DNA of 64,000 nucleotides from JBGPTK01 sp963797765 (GCA_963797765.1 CAWCQU010000004.1:496001-560000), one strand, 5' to 3'. Numbered from the stretch's first letter, positions 18,016 through 26,805 are shown. Program-made: numbers and translations. The notes: a model not told the origin generated them from the letters alone.

Positions 18016-18165
18016 GTAGATAGTAGGCTAAGAGACAGCAGGCGAACACGAAACAACCTGCGTCGGAACCTGAGTGAAGTCTCAGGGCGCTTTTATAAGA
18101 TAGCCGTCTACGGCAGACCTTCCTTTCCTGCCTTCGTGAACTTGCACTTTCACGGAGGCACGGCT
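18016..18165 (+). ncRNA. Structured 5' leader (candidate cis-regulatory RNA)
   Basis: Four stems are seen in a row between the promoter and the first gene: GCAGG/CCTGC (18038-18042 with 18057-18061), CCTGAG/CTCAGG (18069-18074 with 18081-18086), GCCG/CGGC (18103-18114) and CGTGAA/TTCACG (18135-18140 with 18149-18154). The last stem takes in the first G of the GGAGG ribosome site (18154-18158), so it could gate translation. I match it to no known riboswitch. An attenuator or protein-binding leader is possible; conservation cannot be judged from one sequence. Confidence 0.4.
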
Positions 18166-18930
18166 TTGAAAAAAAACAAGAAAGACAGTCAAAAGAGAGA
18201 TAACTCTCTTTCAGCGGCAACGGTCAACAACATACCGCTGTCAGGAGAGAGTCTCGCTAACGCTAAGAGAGTAGACGAAGCAACGGCGGTGCAGGCACAC
18301 CTTGACCTTGAAGCGAAAGCCGCACAGTTCGCCGCAGAGTTCAAGCGTTTGAAAAGCGATGCGGACACGCTTTACAAGAAAGTGACCGTGTTCGTAGGAA
18401 AGACGAAAGATTTCGTCACGGCAAACCGCTCCTTCCTTGAAGACGAAATTTTCTACACGCTTGCACACAACAAGAACAAAAAGAATCCTATCGCAGTCAA
18501 CGGCTACTACACGGTAGCGGAATGGTCTCTCGGAATGTTAGGCACGAGTGACGATTACGTGCGGCAGGTGTTCCGTGAATCAGACAAAACCGCCTTCGCA
18601 TTTGAAAACGGAATGAAGTTGTTGAATCCCGCTGTTGAAACGGACGAAGACGGTGTAGAAGACACGCCGCCAGAAAAAGAAGCCGTCCCCTATCCCCGTT
18701 TCGCAGACAAACTCGTGTCAACGGTCACAAGCCGCATAGCGGACTCGTCCTACTCGCCTGCGGACAAAAACAAAATCGTAGCGGCGATCTTGACGCAGCT
18801 TTTGAGTTACGCAAAAAAACTGCGGCAGGAATCGCAACAGACGGCGGCGGCCAACAATCCCGCCGCTGTCATGCCTCCGCCGCAGATCGCCGTTGAAGAC
18901 ATTACCGTCAAGACGGCGGTGCCCGCATGA
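18166..18930 (+). CDS. Unrecognised protein, first gene of the AlkB/Dam operon
   Basis: The start TTG 18166 follows GGAGG at a 7-base spacing; upstream in-frame codons overlap the promoter and leader and are rejected. 254 residues: a basic N-terminus (KKNKKDSQKR), a probable coiled coil at about residues 35-80 (HLDLEAKAAQFAAEFKRLKS), a globular part with GYYTVAEWSLGMLGTSDDYV and a Pro/Ala-rich tail. No signal or membrane segment. It overlaps the next gene by ATGA. The GTSDDYVRQVFR segment might be an HTH, but this is weak. Confidence 0.6.
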   Translation: MKKNKKDSQKRDNSLSAATVNNIPLSGESLANAKRVDEATAVQAHLDLEAKAAQFAAEFKRLKSDADTLYKKVTVFVGKTKDFVTANRSFLEDEIFYTLAHNKNKKNPIAVNGYYTVAEWSLGMLGTSDDYVRQVFRESDKTAFAFENGMKLLNPAVETDEDGVEDTPPEKEAVPYPRFADKLVSTVTSRIADSSYSPADKNKIVAAILTQLLSYAKKLRQESQQTAAANNPAAVMPPPQIAVEDITVKTAVPA

Positions 18931-20051
18931 AAAACACCGCCGAAGACGCCGTCCTGGATTTCCTGAACGGGACGGCGTCCATCCCGTATGTGCCGGATTT
19001 CCTGACGCCCGCGGAAGCGGACGCCTTGTTCGCCTTCCTTAAAACCTTGCCGCACGAACGCCGCAAGAATCCCCGCAATCGTTTCATGATGCGGCGTGTC
19101 TCCTATCGCGGTTGGTCCCCGTTCCCGAAAAGCCATTCGGGCTACGAGACGCTGCCGCTCTCGTCCATGCCGGACGAGATCAAAGCACTCCAAGCCAAGT
19201 TGACCGCCTATGCGGGAAAAGAGATCAACTACCTTTCCGTCATCGGCTACGAGAATGAGAAAGACCACATGAACTGGCACCAACACAAAGAAGACAAGCG
19301 ACCAATACACTGCGAAGACATGACGGTCTGGGTTGTGAATCTCGGTGAAGTCCGCACGATAGGGATACGTCCGGTAGGAAGCAAAGACAAATCGCAATAC
19401 GAATACCTTCATCCCAAGCACGGATCGTTGTACGTACTACCATCGGAGTACAACAACACCCACGAACATGCCGTGCTTGATGACGAGTTCCCGTGCGCCC
19501 TGCGAATCTCAATCAACTGCAAGCACATTCCCCCCCAAACGCCGCCACCATCCGGCAAGAAGCCGGCGAAGAAGAAGTCACGGGACAAAGACTCAATCTA
19601 CAAGCCGGTTAATGGGGACGGTCCCTACATCTACTGTCAACGGGTCGGATACACGTATCCCGCTGATGCCGTCAACGTGGACCGCAAGACAATTTTCGGG
19701 AATCTCAATTACCACAAACTCTCCACGGAATCGGGACGTGCCGATTGGGCTGCGGAAGTAGAGGAGAAAATGAAGCCCCCGGAGTTCCGTGCACAAGTTG
19801 AATCTTTGCGGGGAAAAGATTTGCTGTGCTGGTGCCGTCCTAACGAACGGGAACATTGCCATGCGAAGGTCTGGCTCGAACTTGCGAACGCTATGACCAC
19901 TAACGCCGCAGTAGTGACACCTGAGCCAGACCCGCCAGAGCCGTCAAAACGAAAGCAAGCGGCCTCGACTGCGAAAATCCCGACGTTCGGCTACCCCGGC
20001 GGGAAAGCCACGGCTGGCAAAGCGCATCGCAGCGATGCTGCCCCCCGGTAA
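18927..20051 (+). CDS. AlkB-like 2OG-Fe(II) oxygenase fused to a DUF4326 domain
   Basis: 374 residues. Residues 20-200 resemble AlkB-type dioxygenases: NYLSVIGYENEKDHMNWHQH, then VVNLG, GSLYVLPSEYNNTHEH and ALRISINCKH. Candidate ligands are H118 and H181 (or H179), with R193 for 2-oxoglutarate. The usual HxD Asp appears to be H120. Residues 235-325 are DUF4326, a small phage/plasmid domain with the CWC...HCH cluster (C301, C303, C311, H312). The last 25 residues (KIPTFGYPGGKAT) are the start of a DNA adenine methylase whose body continues in the next frame. The gene starts in an ATGA overlap. A role in DNA demodification or modification is inference. Confidence 0.72.
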   Translation: MKNTAEDAVLDFLNGTASIPYVPDFLTPAEADALFAFLKTLPHERRKNPRNRFMMRRVSYRGWSPFPKSHSGYETLPLSSMPDEIKALQAKLTAYAGKEINYLSVIGYENEKDHMNWHQHKEDKRPIHCEDMTVWVVNLGEVRTIGIRPVGSKDKSQYEYLHPKHGSLYVLPSEYNNTHEHAVLDDEFPCALRISINCKHIPPQTPPPSGKKPAKKKSRDKDSIYKPVNGDGPYIYCQRVGYTYPADAVNVDRKTIFGNLNYHKLSTESGRADWAAEVEEKMKPPEFRAQVESLRGKDLLCWCRPNEREHCHAKVWLELANAMTTNAAVVTPEPDPPEPSKRKQAASTAKIPTFGYPGGKATAGKAHRSDAAPR

Positions 20052-20748
20052 GCGATATGTGGAATGCTTCGCTGGACGGGCAAATGTTTATTTCGCCGTC
20101 GCCCAGCTACTTGGCTTTGAACAATTCTGGCTGAATGACCTGCAAACATTCGATTTTTTGAACAACCTTAGCTTGCCCTTCACATGGGAGGTTCCTGAGA
20201 ACAGCCGTCAATCGTATGAGCACTACAAGGCCCACAAAGCCCAGACGAAATTGATGCAGCGCATTCTGGCTTCCCACGGAAAGGATGCGCCCGTCTTTTC
20301 ACCGTCCATTGTTTTCGAACCTTGGCTTTGCTACTCCGGCGGAACCTATTACAACGGCAGCCGGGGCAAGGCGGCGGGCAGATTAAACTCAAAAGGCTTC
20401 GCGCGGCGTGTGCGGCTCGCCACGGAAATCATGCAGCGGACAAAGCCACGAATTACCCAGTTGCATTACCGCGACGTGCTCCCCGAATGCGGCGAGGGCG
20501 ATGTAGTCTACCTCGACCCGCCCTACATCGGTTGCGATGTGGATGTCTACAGCGACAAGACCATCGACCCCGCCGAGATAGTTGCCCTTCTCAAACGTGC
20601 GAAATTCAAGTGGATTCTGTCCGAATATGAGCAGCCGATCTATATCAAGGCGTTCGGCGAGCCTATTCGCATAGATGTCCAGAAATTGCTCGGGCCAAAA
20701 GGGGCAGCGAACGCAAGAGCCACGGAGTGCCTCTGGAAGAACTTCTAA
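20035..20748 (+). CDS. DNA adenine-specific methyltransferase (D12/Dam class), N-terminus in the preceding frame
   Basis: 237 residues from ATG 20035, but motif I (FGYPGGK) lies upstream in the frame of the AlkB gene (19990-20010). Dropping one G from the GG at 20012-20013 rebuilds a continuous product with GGKATLAKRIAAMLPPGKR. Present in this frame are ECFAGRANVYFAVAQ (motif II-like), NDLQTFDFLNNL and the catalytic YLDPPYIG (DPPY). Enzymes of this class methylate adenine N6. The methylase may be the third domain of a single AlkB-DUF4326-Dam polypeptide broken by one base, or a separate protein lacking the AdoMet-binding motif and thus inactive. Confidence 0.75.
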   Translation: MLPPGKRYVECFAGRANVYFAVAQLLGFEQFWLNDLQTFDFLNNLSLPFTWEVPENSRQSYEHYKAHKAQTKLMQRILASHGKDAPVFSPSIVFEPWLCYSGGTYYNGSRGKAAGRLNSKGFARRVRLATEIMQRTKPRITQLHYRDVLPECGEGDVVYLDPPYIGCDVDVYSDKTIDPAEIVALLKRAKFKWILSEYEQPIYIKAFGEPIRIDVQKLLGPKGAANARATECLWKNF

Positions 20749-20835
20749 TGACCCTCGACCTCGCCCATCCACAGTTTTTCGCAAGTTAAAACGAAAAACC
20801 GACTTTCATTTTCTTTTTCTGGAGGACGCATCGTA

Positions 20836-21043
20836 ATGAGATACGCCTACGAGATCCAAACAGACAGAACAAAGACCGTCCACGCTTTCGCCGACGAGTC
20901 CAGCCGGGTGGAGTGGATCGCTGCCTGCCCCGCCACTCGCGGCTTGTTGAGCGGCAATTCCAAGAGAAGTCAAGGCGGCGCTTTACCGGGGCACGGTAAT
21001 TTTCGCAACGAACGCAAAGATTACGGAGGCGCGCCAGCAATGA
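20836..21043 (+). CDS. Small unknown protein, frame break after about 43 residues
   Basis: ATG 20836 follows TGGAGGACG. The first part (MRYAYEIQTDRTKTVHAFAD, then SSRVEWIAACPATRG) continues sensibly only after a one-base shift near 20963, where the frame reads EVKAALYRGTVIFATNAKIT and stops in an ATGA overlap with the next gene. The overlap supports the shifted reading. Rebuilt length is about 68 residues. Function unknown. Confidence 0.5.
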
Positions 21044-21274
21044 GCAACAAACACATCACTGCCGCTCGCTTCTGTCCCGATGTTCAAGGGGGGCGCCCGC
21101 CTGCTGCTCTTCGTCCTGTGCGACCGCGCCGGTTCCGGCAGCCGGTTCAAGAACGGCAAAAAGTCCGTGTTCGGCTGGACGCCCAAAATCTCGGACAAGA
21201 CACTGATGCGGTCACTCAATTTTCCTCGCCGAGAATCCATCCGCCAGTGGCGGGCAGAGGCGTTGGGCCGGTGA
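21040..21274 (+). CDS. Small unknown basic protein, frame break after 13 residues
   Basis: ATG 21040 has GGAGG 10 bp upstream and overlaps the previous stop. The first residues (MSNKHITAARFCP) link, by dropping one base near 21079, to the frame MFKGGARLLLFVLCDRAGSG that ends at 21274 with LMRSLNFPRRESIRQWRAEA, a basic segment resembling an HTH recognition helix. Rebuilt length is about 77 residues. It could be a small DNA-binding regulator of the replication block. Confidence 0.45.
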
Positions 21275-21553
21275 CTCCAGGCGACGTTCGTGAAGTGGCG
21301 GCAAGAGTCCGTGGTGGATTTGGGGAACGCAGTTCGATTCACCAGAAAGTCCTGCCTGGTTAGTGCCGAGGAATATTGGCGGAGTGAGTTTTGCGACTTC
21401 TCCGTACTATTAGGAGACACCGGCCAGCTACCGAGTGTTCGGATGGGGTCACGCAATGTGATTCAAGTCGCAGGGGAGGCCCTCAACCCTCCCTTGCGGC
21501 GCTTAGTTATCCAAGTTGAGGCTAAGTTTCGGTTCAAAGTTGAGGAAAATACG
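21275..21553. other. Gap between small gene and replication ATPase
   Basis: The frame upstream of ATG 21554 is open but its translation is not protein-like and no ribosome site is seen before it. I find no supported feature here. Confidence 0.4.
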
Positions 21554-23367
21554 ATGGCAAACGGACAAGCATTGGCATTCGACATTGCAGGCACATACAA
21601 GCAGCCAGTGGTGTCGCTGGAGTTTCCCTGCGCTCTCTTGAAGAAAGACCACCATGATTTCCTTGCCTCCATCAAGGACAAGTTGGCGTGGTCACTTTGG
21701 GCGTACGAAAATTACGGCGAAACTTTCATAGGCGCTGGCAACGAGAACTACTATCACCCCTACGCCTTCCTCGTGAAGCACATCGTGGACTTCGACGCCG
21801 AGTATGGTCACACGCCAACGCAAGCGGAGTTGGCATCCCACCTCCGCAACATCAAACACGAACCAAAAGTATGGGGCTGCAACGACAGCGCCCTGCGTGA
21901 AACATGGGAGATGGCCGAGGCATGGATAGCCGACAACGGCAAGAACTGGCACGCCATCGGCGAGGCTGAACCCCTGTTCGAGCATTTCTTCGATACCATC
22001 CGCAAGATCCGTGTGCGGGCGATGAACTTCGGGTGGAGCAGCTTATGCTGGGCGGGAAAGAAGTTTACGATCCCACGACCAAGAGCATGCGCCGTTCGAC
22101 GTACTCTGATGGCCTCAAGGTCAGCGAGAACATAGCCAAGTTTGACTGGCAGGGTGACGGCAAGCCTGCTGCGGGCCAGATGCCGGAGATTCCCGAGGCA
22201 GCCGTGTACGGCTGGCTTGGTGACAAAGCTCGTGAAAGTGGGATGCCGCTCGGGTACATTTACCCTGCGCTCCTCGGCACATACGCTGGCAATCGCATCA
22301 AGGCGGGGAAGGTTCATCCGGGACTCTACATCGCCCTGCTCGGGGACGTTGAGACCGGCAAGAGCCAGGCCATCGAGCGTGCACAGACCATCCTCGACAT
22401 GGGAGAGCCTGCGGTCGTGCGCCGCTCGGCTTCTTCTGACCGTGGACTCTTCCGCCTGTTCGGTGACGACCCCAAGGCGAAGGATGCGCCCAGAAAGGGA
22501 GGCGGGACGTTCGTGATGTGCCTCACCGAACTGCGCCACATGCTCTCAAAGATGAGCATGGAGAACAACAGCCTGACGGCTGCCCTCTGTGCGCTGTGGG
22601 ACAACGGCAAGGATTTCGGGACGGCTGACAAATTCGCCAACGTCGGCTGCAACGTTACCCTTTCCATCGTGGGTGGCCTCAAGTGCAACGGCCCGGACGA
22701 GTTTTCGAACGTGTTCGGTCACGACACCATGCACGGGCTGTACTCTCGCTTCCTGTTCACGGCCACCAACGTAAAGTGGGAATACCAGCCGGATGAGATT
22801 GTCCCGGAACGCAGAGACCCCGCCGAGATAGTGGTCGGGCCGGAGATTTGGGAGCGTCTGACCGAATGGCGCAAAGCGAAGGGAGGGCGCAATCGCCTCG
22901 CCGAACTGGCCATGCGGGTGGCTGTCATCTCTGAAGCCGCCGACAAGGGGTACGACAAGTTGTGCCCTGAGTCATGGGAACAAGACCAAGACAACGTGTT
23001 TCGATCGCTTGACGTGAGTTCAGACCCTTCCGAGAAAATCGAGATGCAGGTACAGACGTGGAAGCCTCGGCAGCCCGTGGCTCTCTCAATGGACTCTTTG
23101 GAAGCCGCCCTGCGCTTCATGGAATGGCAGGAAGCCCTGCGTGGGTCCTACCAGCCGTCAGAGGCTATTGATGACGACGCTCGCTGTACAGAGGCGTTGC
23201 TCAAGGCCGTGGATGAGCACGGGTCGTTCAAGTGGAACACGGTCTGCAAGAACCGGCATTGGACGCAGAAATGGGGCGCAAGCCGTGTGGCCCGCATTCG
23301 TGGAGCTTTGGTTGCGACAGGGCAGATTTCTTACGATAAGGATACGGGGTTCGTCTCCAAGGGCTAA
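21554..23367 (+). CDS. P-loop replication-type ATPase/helicase, split by a frame break
   Basis: ATG 21554 has GAGG 8 bp upstream. The first frame (about 160 residues, FDIAGTYKQPVVSLEFPCAL onward) ends its sensible part at FFDTIRKIRVRAMNF near 22028; the second resumes EQLMLGGKEVYDP at about 22034. One missing G in the GGG at 22030-22032 explains it. The second part (444 residues) has a Walker A GDVETGKS, a Walker-B-like TFVMCLTELRHM and a sensor-like TLSIVGGLKC, as in DUF3987/phage and plasmid primase-helicase ATPases. It could drive replication of the excised island from the adjacent iterons. The C-terminal 100 residues include a likely winged-helix end. Confidence 0.6.
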
Positions 23368-23560
23368 ACGACGCATGTTTCTATAGGGTGTGGGGGTGGA
23401 AGATATTTATCTTCTTCTTCTTTTATAAACGACGCATGTAAGCTTAGAAATACTTCCCTGTCAGCATCTTAAGCAACGCTACAAACGACGCCAACGCATG
23501 GGCGTCGTGGCAAGAAAGCTAAACGACGCATGGCGAATGCGTCGTTTAGGATGCGTCGTC
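23365..23560. repeat. Iteron cluster, candidate replication origin
   Basis: The 13-mer TAAACGACGCATG occurs at 23365-23377, 23426-23438 and 23520-23532. An inverted copy lies at 23537-23548 (making a near-perfect palindrome with the third) and a shorter inverted one at 23551-23560. Between them, ACGACGCC/GGCGTCGT (23485-23508) forms a hairpin built from the same core. An AT-rich stretch (23401-23427) lies between the first two. Iterons after a replication ATPase gene are typical of plasmid-like origins; the first one overlaps that gene's stop codon. Confidence 0.7.
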
Positions 23561-23721
23561 TAACTGACCCACGCCTCAAAATCCCTGGAAGAAACTGCCG
23601 AGAGAAATCTCTCGCGTTCGTATTATGGGTTGTGAAGCAAGAATCTCCTGATCGGCAAAACCAAAATCAAGGAGGCGTCGCTCCTCAGTCGTGACAACGT
23701 GCCTGAGGAAGGGCTTGCCGC

Positions 23722-23787
23722 ATGTACCTGGATATCATCATCGAAACTGCAGCCCGCCAGCAGTCAAACCAATTCGAGGAGAAATAA
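23722..23787 (+). CDS. Possible 21-residue peptide upstream of an unknown gene
   Basis: ATG 23722 encodes a short peptide (MYLDIIIETAARQQSNQFEE plus Lys) ending 2 bp before the next ATG, so it could couple translation. TGAGGAAGG lies 10 bp upstream. It overlaps the next gene's ribosome site. Very short; low certainty. Confidence 0.25.
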   Translation: MYLDIIIETAARQQSNQFEEK

Positions 23788-23789
23788 TC

Positions 23790-24257
23790 ATGGAAGACAT
23801 CAACGCGACACAAGAACTCAGAGCGTGCTCGGATAGCGAGGGTCTCGGCTGGTGCGGCAACGACACATTTGTATTCGGCTACGTAAGCGAAGTGAACGGA
23901 CCCGATTCAGCCGAGATTCCCGATTTTGCGCCAACTCGCCACGAACTGATTCAGCTTGTCAAGTACTGGGACACGCTAAGACTTGACCAACTATTTTACT
24001 TTTTCGTAGTCGGCCAGGTCGGCTTCAGTGATAGCCGGCGTTCTGCATTCGCAAGCCGTCGCATTAGCCGGATCGCTACACTCCTCGGAGAGGATGAAGT
24101 CCAGAAGGCGATTCAGGAAGCCGAGGAAGAGTTCAGCAAAAGAACCGATCCCAGAGCTTGGGCTATATTTAAGAATGGCACACCAGAGGAGCAAGAGGCG
24201 TTTCAGGACGAGGTTTTGCGAAAATTCTGCGAAGGTGGACAGGACACCCCTCGATAG
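23790..24257 (+). CDS. Unrecognised acidic protein
   Basis: 155 residues from ATG 23790, preceded by GAGGAG. Acidic, without signal or membrane segments. The central part is helical (LIQLVKYWDTLRLDQLFYFF) and the second half holds an acidic coiled coil (EVQKAIQEAEEEFSKR). It lies downstream of the iterons on the same strand as the replication gene. Confidence 0.55.
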   Translation: MEDINATQELRACSDSEGLGWCGNDTFVFGYVSEVNGPDSAEIPDFAPTRHELIQLVKYWDTLRLDQLFYFFVVGQVGFSDSRRSAFASRRISRIATLLGEDEVQKAIQEAEEEFSKRTDPRAWAIFKNGTPEEQEAFQDEVLRKFCEGGQDTPR

Positions 24258-24725
24258 TCCGATTGCCAGTCCACACCTGAGTAAGTTTTGCGTTCTCGCC
24301 GGTCGCTGCCGCGCGAGGCGTATGAAGCCAACGCCGGGTTCCGCTCTCGGTCATCCGCTCCATGCCGGTCGCAAACGCACGGTCCGCTCAGAGACCGCCA
24401 CACCCGGCTCCTGAATTCGATCCGTGCACCTGACGAAATTGAAGAAATCCACGGCACTTCTCAAGCCCCTGCCTCATCGTGGCTCTGAGTTTGTTCCCGA
24501 TTTAGAGCCAGATGCCATAAAACCAAAAAAGTTCACGGACGATCACGCACGAGTCAGTATTATTCGAGAACAGGAACATGAACCCGACAGAGAATTGCGG
24601 CGCAATCGTCTCTCGGCGCGAAACTGAAGTTGGAATCGACAAATGGGCATCAGGGACGCTGCCTAAGATCGGTTCGGGCGGACTTCCAATCAAGACAGCC
24701 GGGAGAGACTGGCAGGAGAAGATAC
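24258..24725. other. Stretch without a supported gene
   Basis: Short open frames exist (for example 24424-24627) but none has a ribosome site or a protein-like composition. The open frame leading into the next gene from 24630 is not convincing as coding before GTG 24726. Confidence 0.4.
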
Positions 24726-25583
24726 GTGGCTATCGCCTGTGAAAGTATCATAAGTGTAGTAGGTCTGAAGGAACCGCCGGAGACGTTCGTCAAGGCGCTC
24801 TCAAAATCGATGTTCGGGATTGACCTAGACGATATGGAAGTGGAGAACTGGGGTTGCGAGCGGGGCGACGACGGCAAGTTCTACGACATCACCCTTCGCG
24901 TGGACCATCGCACCAGAACAACTACTTCGGTCCGCAAAGAGGCTGACCCGAAGACTTGGTATGCAGAATTGCTCAACGACCGTGAAATTCGATTGTGCGT
25001 CCTGTATCCCCGCGAGCCGTTCGTGAAGTGCGGCGTCTCCGTCCCGCGCTTCTACGTCTTGACGAAGTGGCCACCGCCCTACGAGCAGATGAAGAATGCA
25101 TCCGAGGCGTTTCCCGACCTGCTCTTCCATGTCCGCTGGTTCATCGAGCAGGACGGGCCGAGTGGCGAGTTTGTCTTGAAAGGAGGCAAGCGGCTAGAGG
25201 AGACCGTGAGCGGCGCAAGCTGGTACCTGTTGTTCGACAATTTGAACTACCCGAGCATGAGCCTTCTGCCCAAGTACATGCCGCTGACTCTCGCACAGCG
25301 CGGAGCCGCCGCAGTTGACGACGCGATTGAACTCGTCAAGAGACTGCACTGCGTCATTCACAGCCCCCGCTTTGCGGAGTCTCGTTACCAACCTTTCCGC
25401 GACCAGCGCAAGTTCGAGGAGACTCGCGAGGCTCTCGACACCCTGCTCGCCTACATGCAGATAGCTGCGAATTCTCTGACGTTCGAGGGCGTGTTCCTGC
25501 CGGACATGACAGACGCGGAGACCGAAGTCCGCAACGAGGATGAAGACCTGAAGCGCATGAACGTTGAGGAAGTTCGGCCATGA
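24726..25583 (+). CDS. Unrecognised protein
   Basis: 285 residues from GTG 24726, with GGAG 9 bp upstream; an earlier start at 24630 is possible. The sequence is a soluble mixed fold (LKEPPETFVKALSKSMFG, WFIEQDGPSGEFVLKGG, then helices LVKRLHCVIHSPRFAESRY). No signal, membrane segment or known motif is seen. It may form an operon with the gene at 23790. Confidence 0.5.
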   Translation: MAIACESIISVVGLKEPPETFVKALSKSMFGIDLDDMEVENWGCERGDDGKFYDITLRVDHRTRTTTSVRKEADPKTWYAELLNDREIRLCVLYPREPFVKCGVSVPRFYVLTKWPPPYEQMKNASEAFPDLLFHVRWFIEQDGPSGEFVLKGGKRLEETVSGASWYLLFDNLNYPSMSLLPKYMPLTLAQRGAAAVDDAIELVKRLHCVIHSPRFAESRYQPFRDQRKFEETREALDTLLAYMQIAANSLTFEGVFLPDMTDAETEVRNEDEDLKRMNVEEVRP

Positions 25584-25752
25584 GCACGATACCACTCCTT
25601 CCAGGCTCCATTACCGTACCGGCATCCGGCTGAACGGACTCCTAATCGATCCCGCGCATGTATTGCGCTGGAACAGGCGTAGCCGATAATCCGCGAAATA
25701 ATTGAAAGAAGAAATTCATCTTCGTGAATCAAGATTAGAAGGGGACTTCCAC

Positions 25753-25962
25753 GTGCGAAGAAGCAAATCGTCCAGCAAGTCAGTGCGAAAGTGTAAAAAA
25801 GGAATAGTCCATACTGGCTCCCGAATCCGCAGATGCGGGGAAAAGGCTGTTGTAAAAGTGCGCTCGATAAAGCGGAGACGGTGGATGCCCGTCTGCGCCC
25901 AGCACGCGGCGGAGTTCCGGAGGATGTTTCCAAGTTGGGCTGAATACCTCAAATTCAACTAA
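25753..25962 (+). CDS. Possible small basic protein
   Basis: 69 residues from GTG 25753 (a TTG at 25702 is an alternative). Very basic (RRSKSSSKSVRKCKK, KVRSIKRRRW) with three Cys and one His that could bind zinc, and an aromatic tail. No good ribosome site; support is compositional only. Confidence 0.35.
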   Translation: MRRSKSSSKSVRKCKKGIVHTGSRIRRCGEKAVVKVRSIKRRRWMPVCAQHAAEFRRMFPSWAEYLKFN

Positions 25963-26067
25963 GACATGGACCCGCTCGGAGCTTGGCATTTCACTCCCCA
26001 AGTCTGCTCTTGTCGGATGGCACAGGAGTTGAATTTTCCTGGGCTGGCTGTTGTGCTTTGGCGAGCA

Positions 26068-26496
26068 TCAACCTCGACGCGGAACCAGACCGGCTCGCAT
26101 GTGGTCTTCCAATTCCGTCATCGAATACATGACCATTCGCCCGACACGAGTGAACGGAGGCCCAGCCTTTGAACGACGTAACCTCCAAGAGCGTAGAGCC
26201 GACACGCTGACACCGATGTACTCGGCCGCCTCGCGTTCCCTGACGTACTGCTTCCGAGCAGTGGGAACCTGTGCCAGAACCGACAATCGCGCAACCACAA
26301 CCTCCGCGACTCTTGCGGCCAGAGCGGCTTCTTGTAACGCAGGGAACGCTTGGCGGTCTGTCCCGAACAGATCCGTGATTGCCTTCTGTAGCGATTCGCA
26401 CACCGAGTTCACGCGCATTTCTAACTGGAGAAGTTCTCCGTGCAGTTGCGCGAGTTCCTTTGTTGCTCTTTCGATATTTCGGAATGTCGCCGGCAT
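26068..26496 (-). CDS. HTH protein with N-terminal coiled coil (AlpA/MerR-like)
   Basis: 142 residues with AGGAGG upstream. The N-terminal 50 residues form a helical/coiled part (LAQLHGELLQLEMRVNSVCE). The C-terminal 60 residues are a winged HTH: REREAAEYIGVSVSALRSWR, then SKAGPPFTRVGRMVMYSMTE. This is the excisionase/AlpA type that usually reads 'GPPF-x-R-x-G-R-x-x-Y'. It may regulate the island or act as a recombination directionality factor. It is the only minus-strand gene in the left half of the island. Confidence 0.75.
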   Translation of the reverse strand: MPATFRNIERATKELAQLHGELLQLEMRVNSVCESLQKAITDLFGTDRQAFPALQEAALAARVAEVVVARLSVLAQVPTARKQYVREREAAEYIGVSVSALRSWRLRRSKAGPPFTRVGRMVMYSMTELEDHMRAGLVPRRG

Positions 26497-26604
26497 GAGT
26501 TTCCTCCTCTAGATCGGGTATTTTGGGTTGCAGAGTACTGGCTTGGAGAGGAGTAGCCTCGCGCTTCTCCCCAGTTTCCGCCTGTGGTAAATTCATGCGC
26601 AATC

Positions 26605-26805
26605 ATGACCGAAGAAGAGAAGAAGGCAGCAGAAAAACCGAGGGAACTTGACCCTAGACTGAAAGGCTTTATTGATCGGGTCATCGTCCCGTGCCTTGTG
26701 GAAAGGTATCTTCGCGAGAAGGGCCTGCGCCCAAGTCTAACTTCACCTGCCAAAAGCCAACGCGTCGCCCCAGAATCCGAAAACACTTATTACTCCGAGC
26801 ACTAA
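26605..26805 (+). CDS. Small unknown protein running into an IS630 end
   Basis: 66 residues from ATG 26605. ELDPRLKGFIDRVIVPCLVE with RYLREKG is a helical segment like those of common short proteins in rhizobial and acidobacterial genomes, function unknown. The stop codon (TAA 26803-26805) coincides with the TA at the IS630 left end, so the native C-terminus may have been replaced by the insertion. It is divergent from the HTH gene. Confidence 0.5.
   Translation: MTEEEKKAAEKPRELDPRLKGFIDRVIVPCLVERYLREKGLRPSLTSPAKSQRVAPESENTYYSEH

Noticed and set aside
17980..18165. N-terminal extension of the gene at 18166 starting at TTG 17980
   Set aside because: That TTG is part of the -35 box and the extension covers the promoter and leader; a GGAGG ribosome site points to TTG 18166.
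19990..20035. Programmed ribosomal frameshift between AlkB-DUF4326 and Dam
   Set aside because: The needed shift is +1 and no slippery heptamer in the right phase, stimulatory stop or pseudoknot is evident; a one-base insertion is simpler.
24424..24627. Open frame of 67 codons in the gap before the gene at 24726
   Set aside because: No ribosome site, no recognisable motif and biased charged composition; support is too weak.
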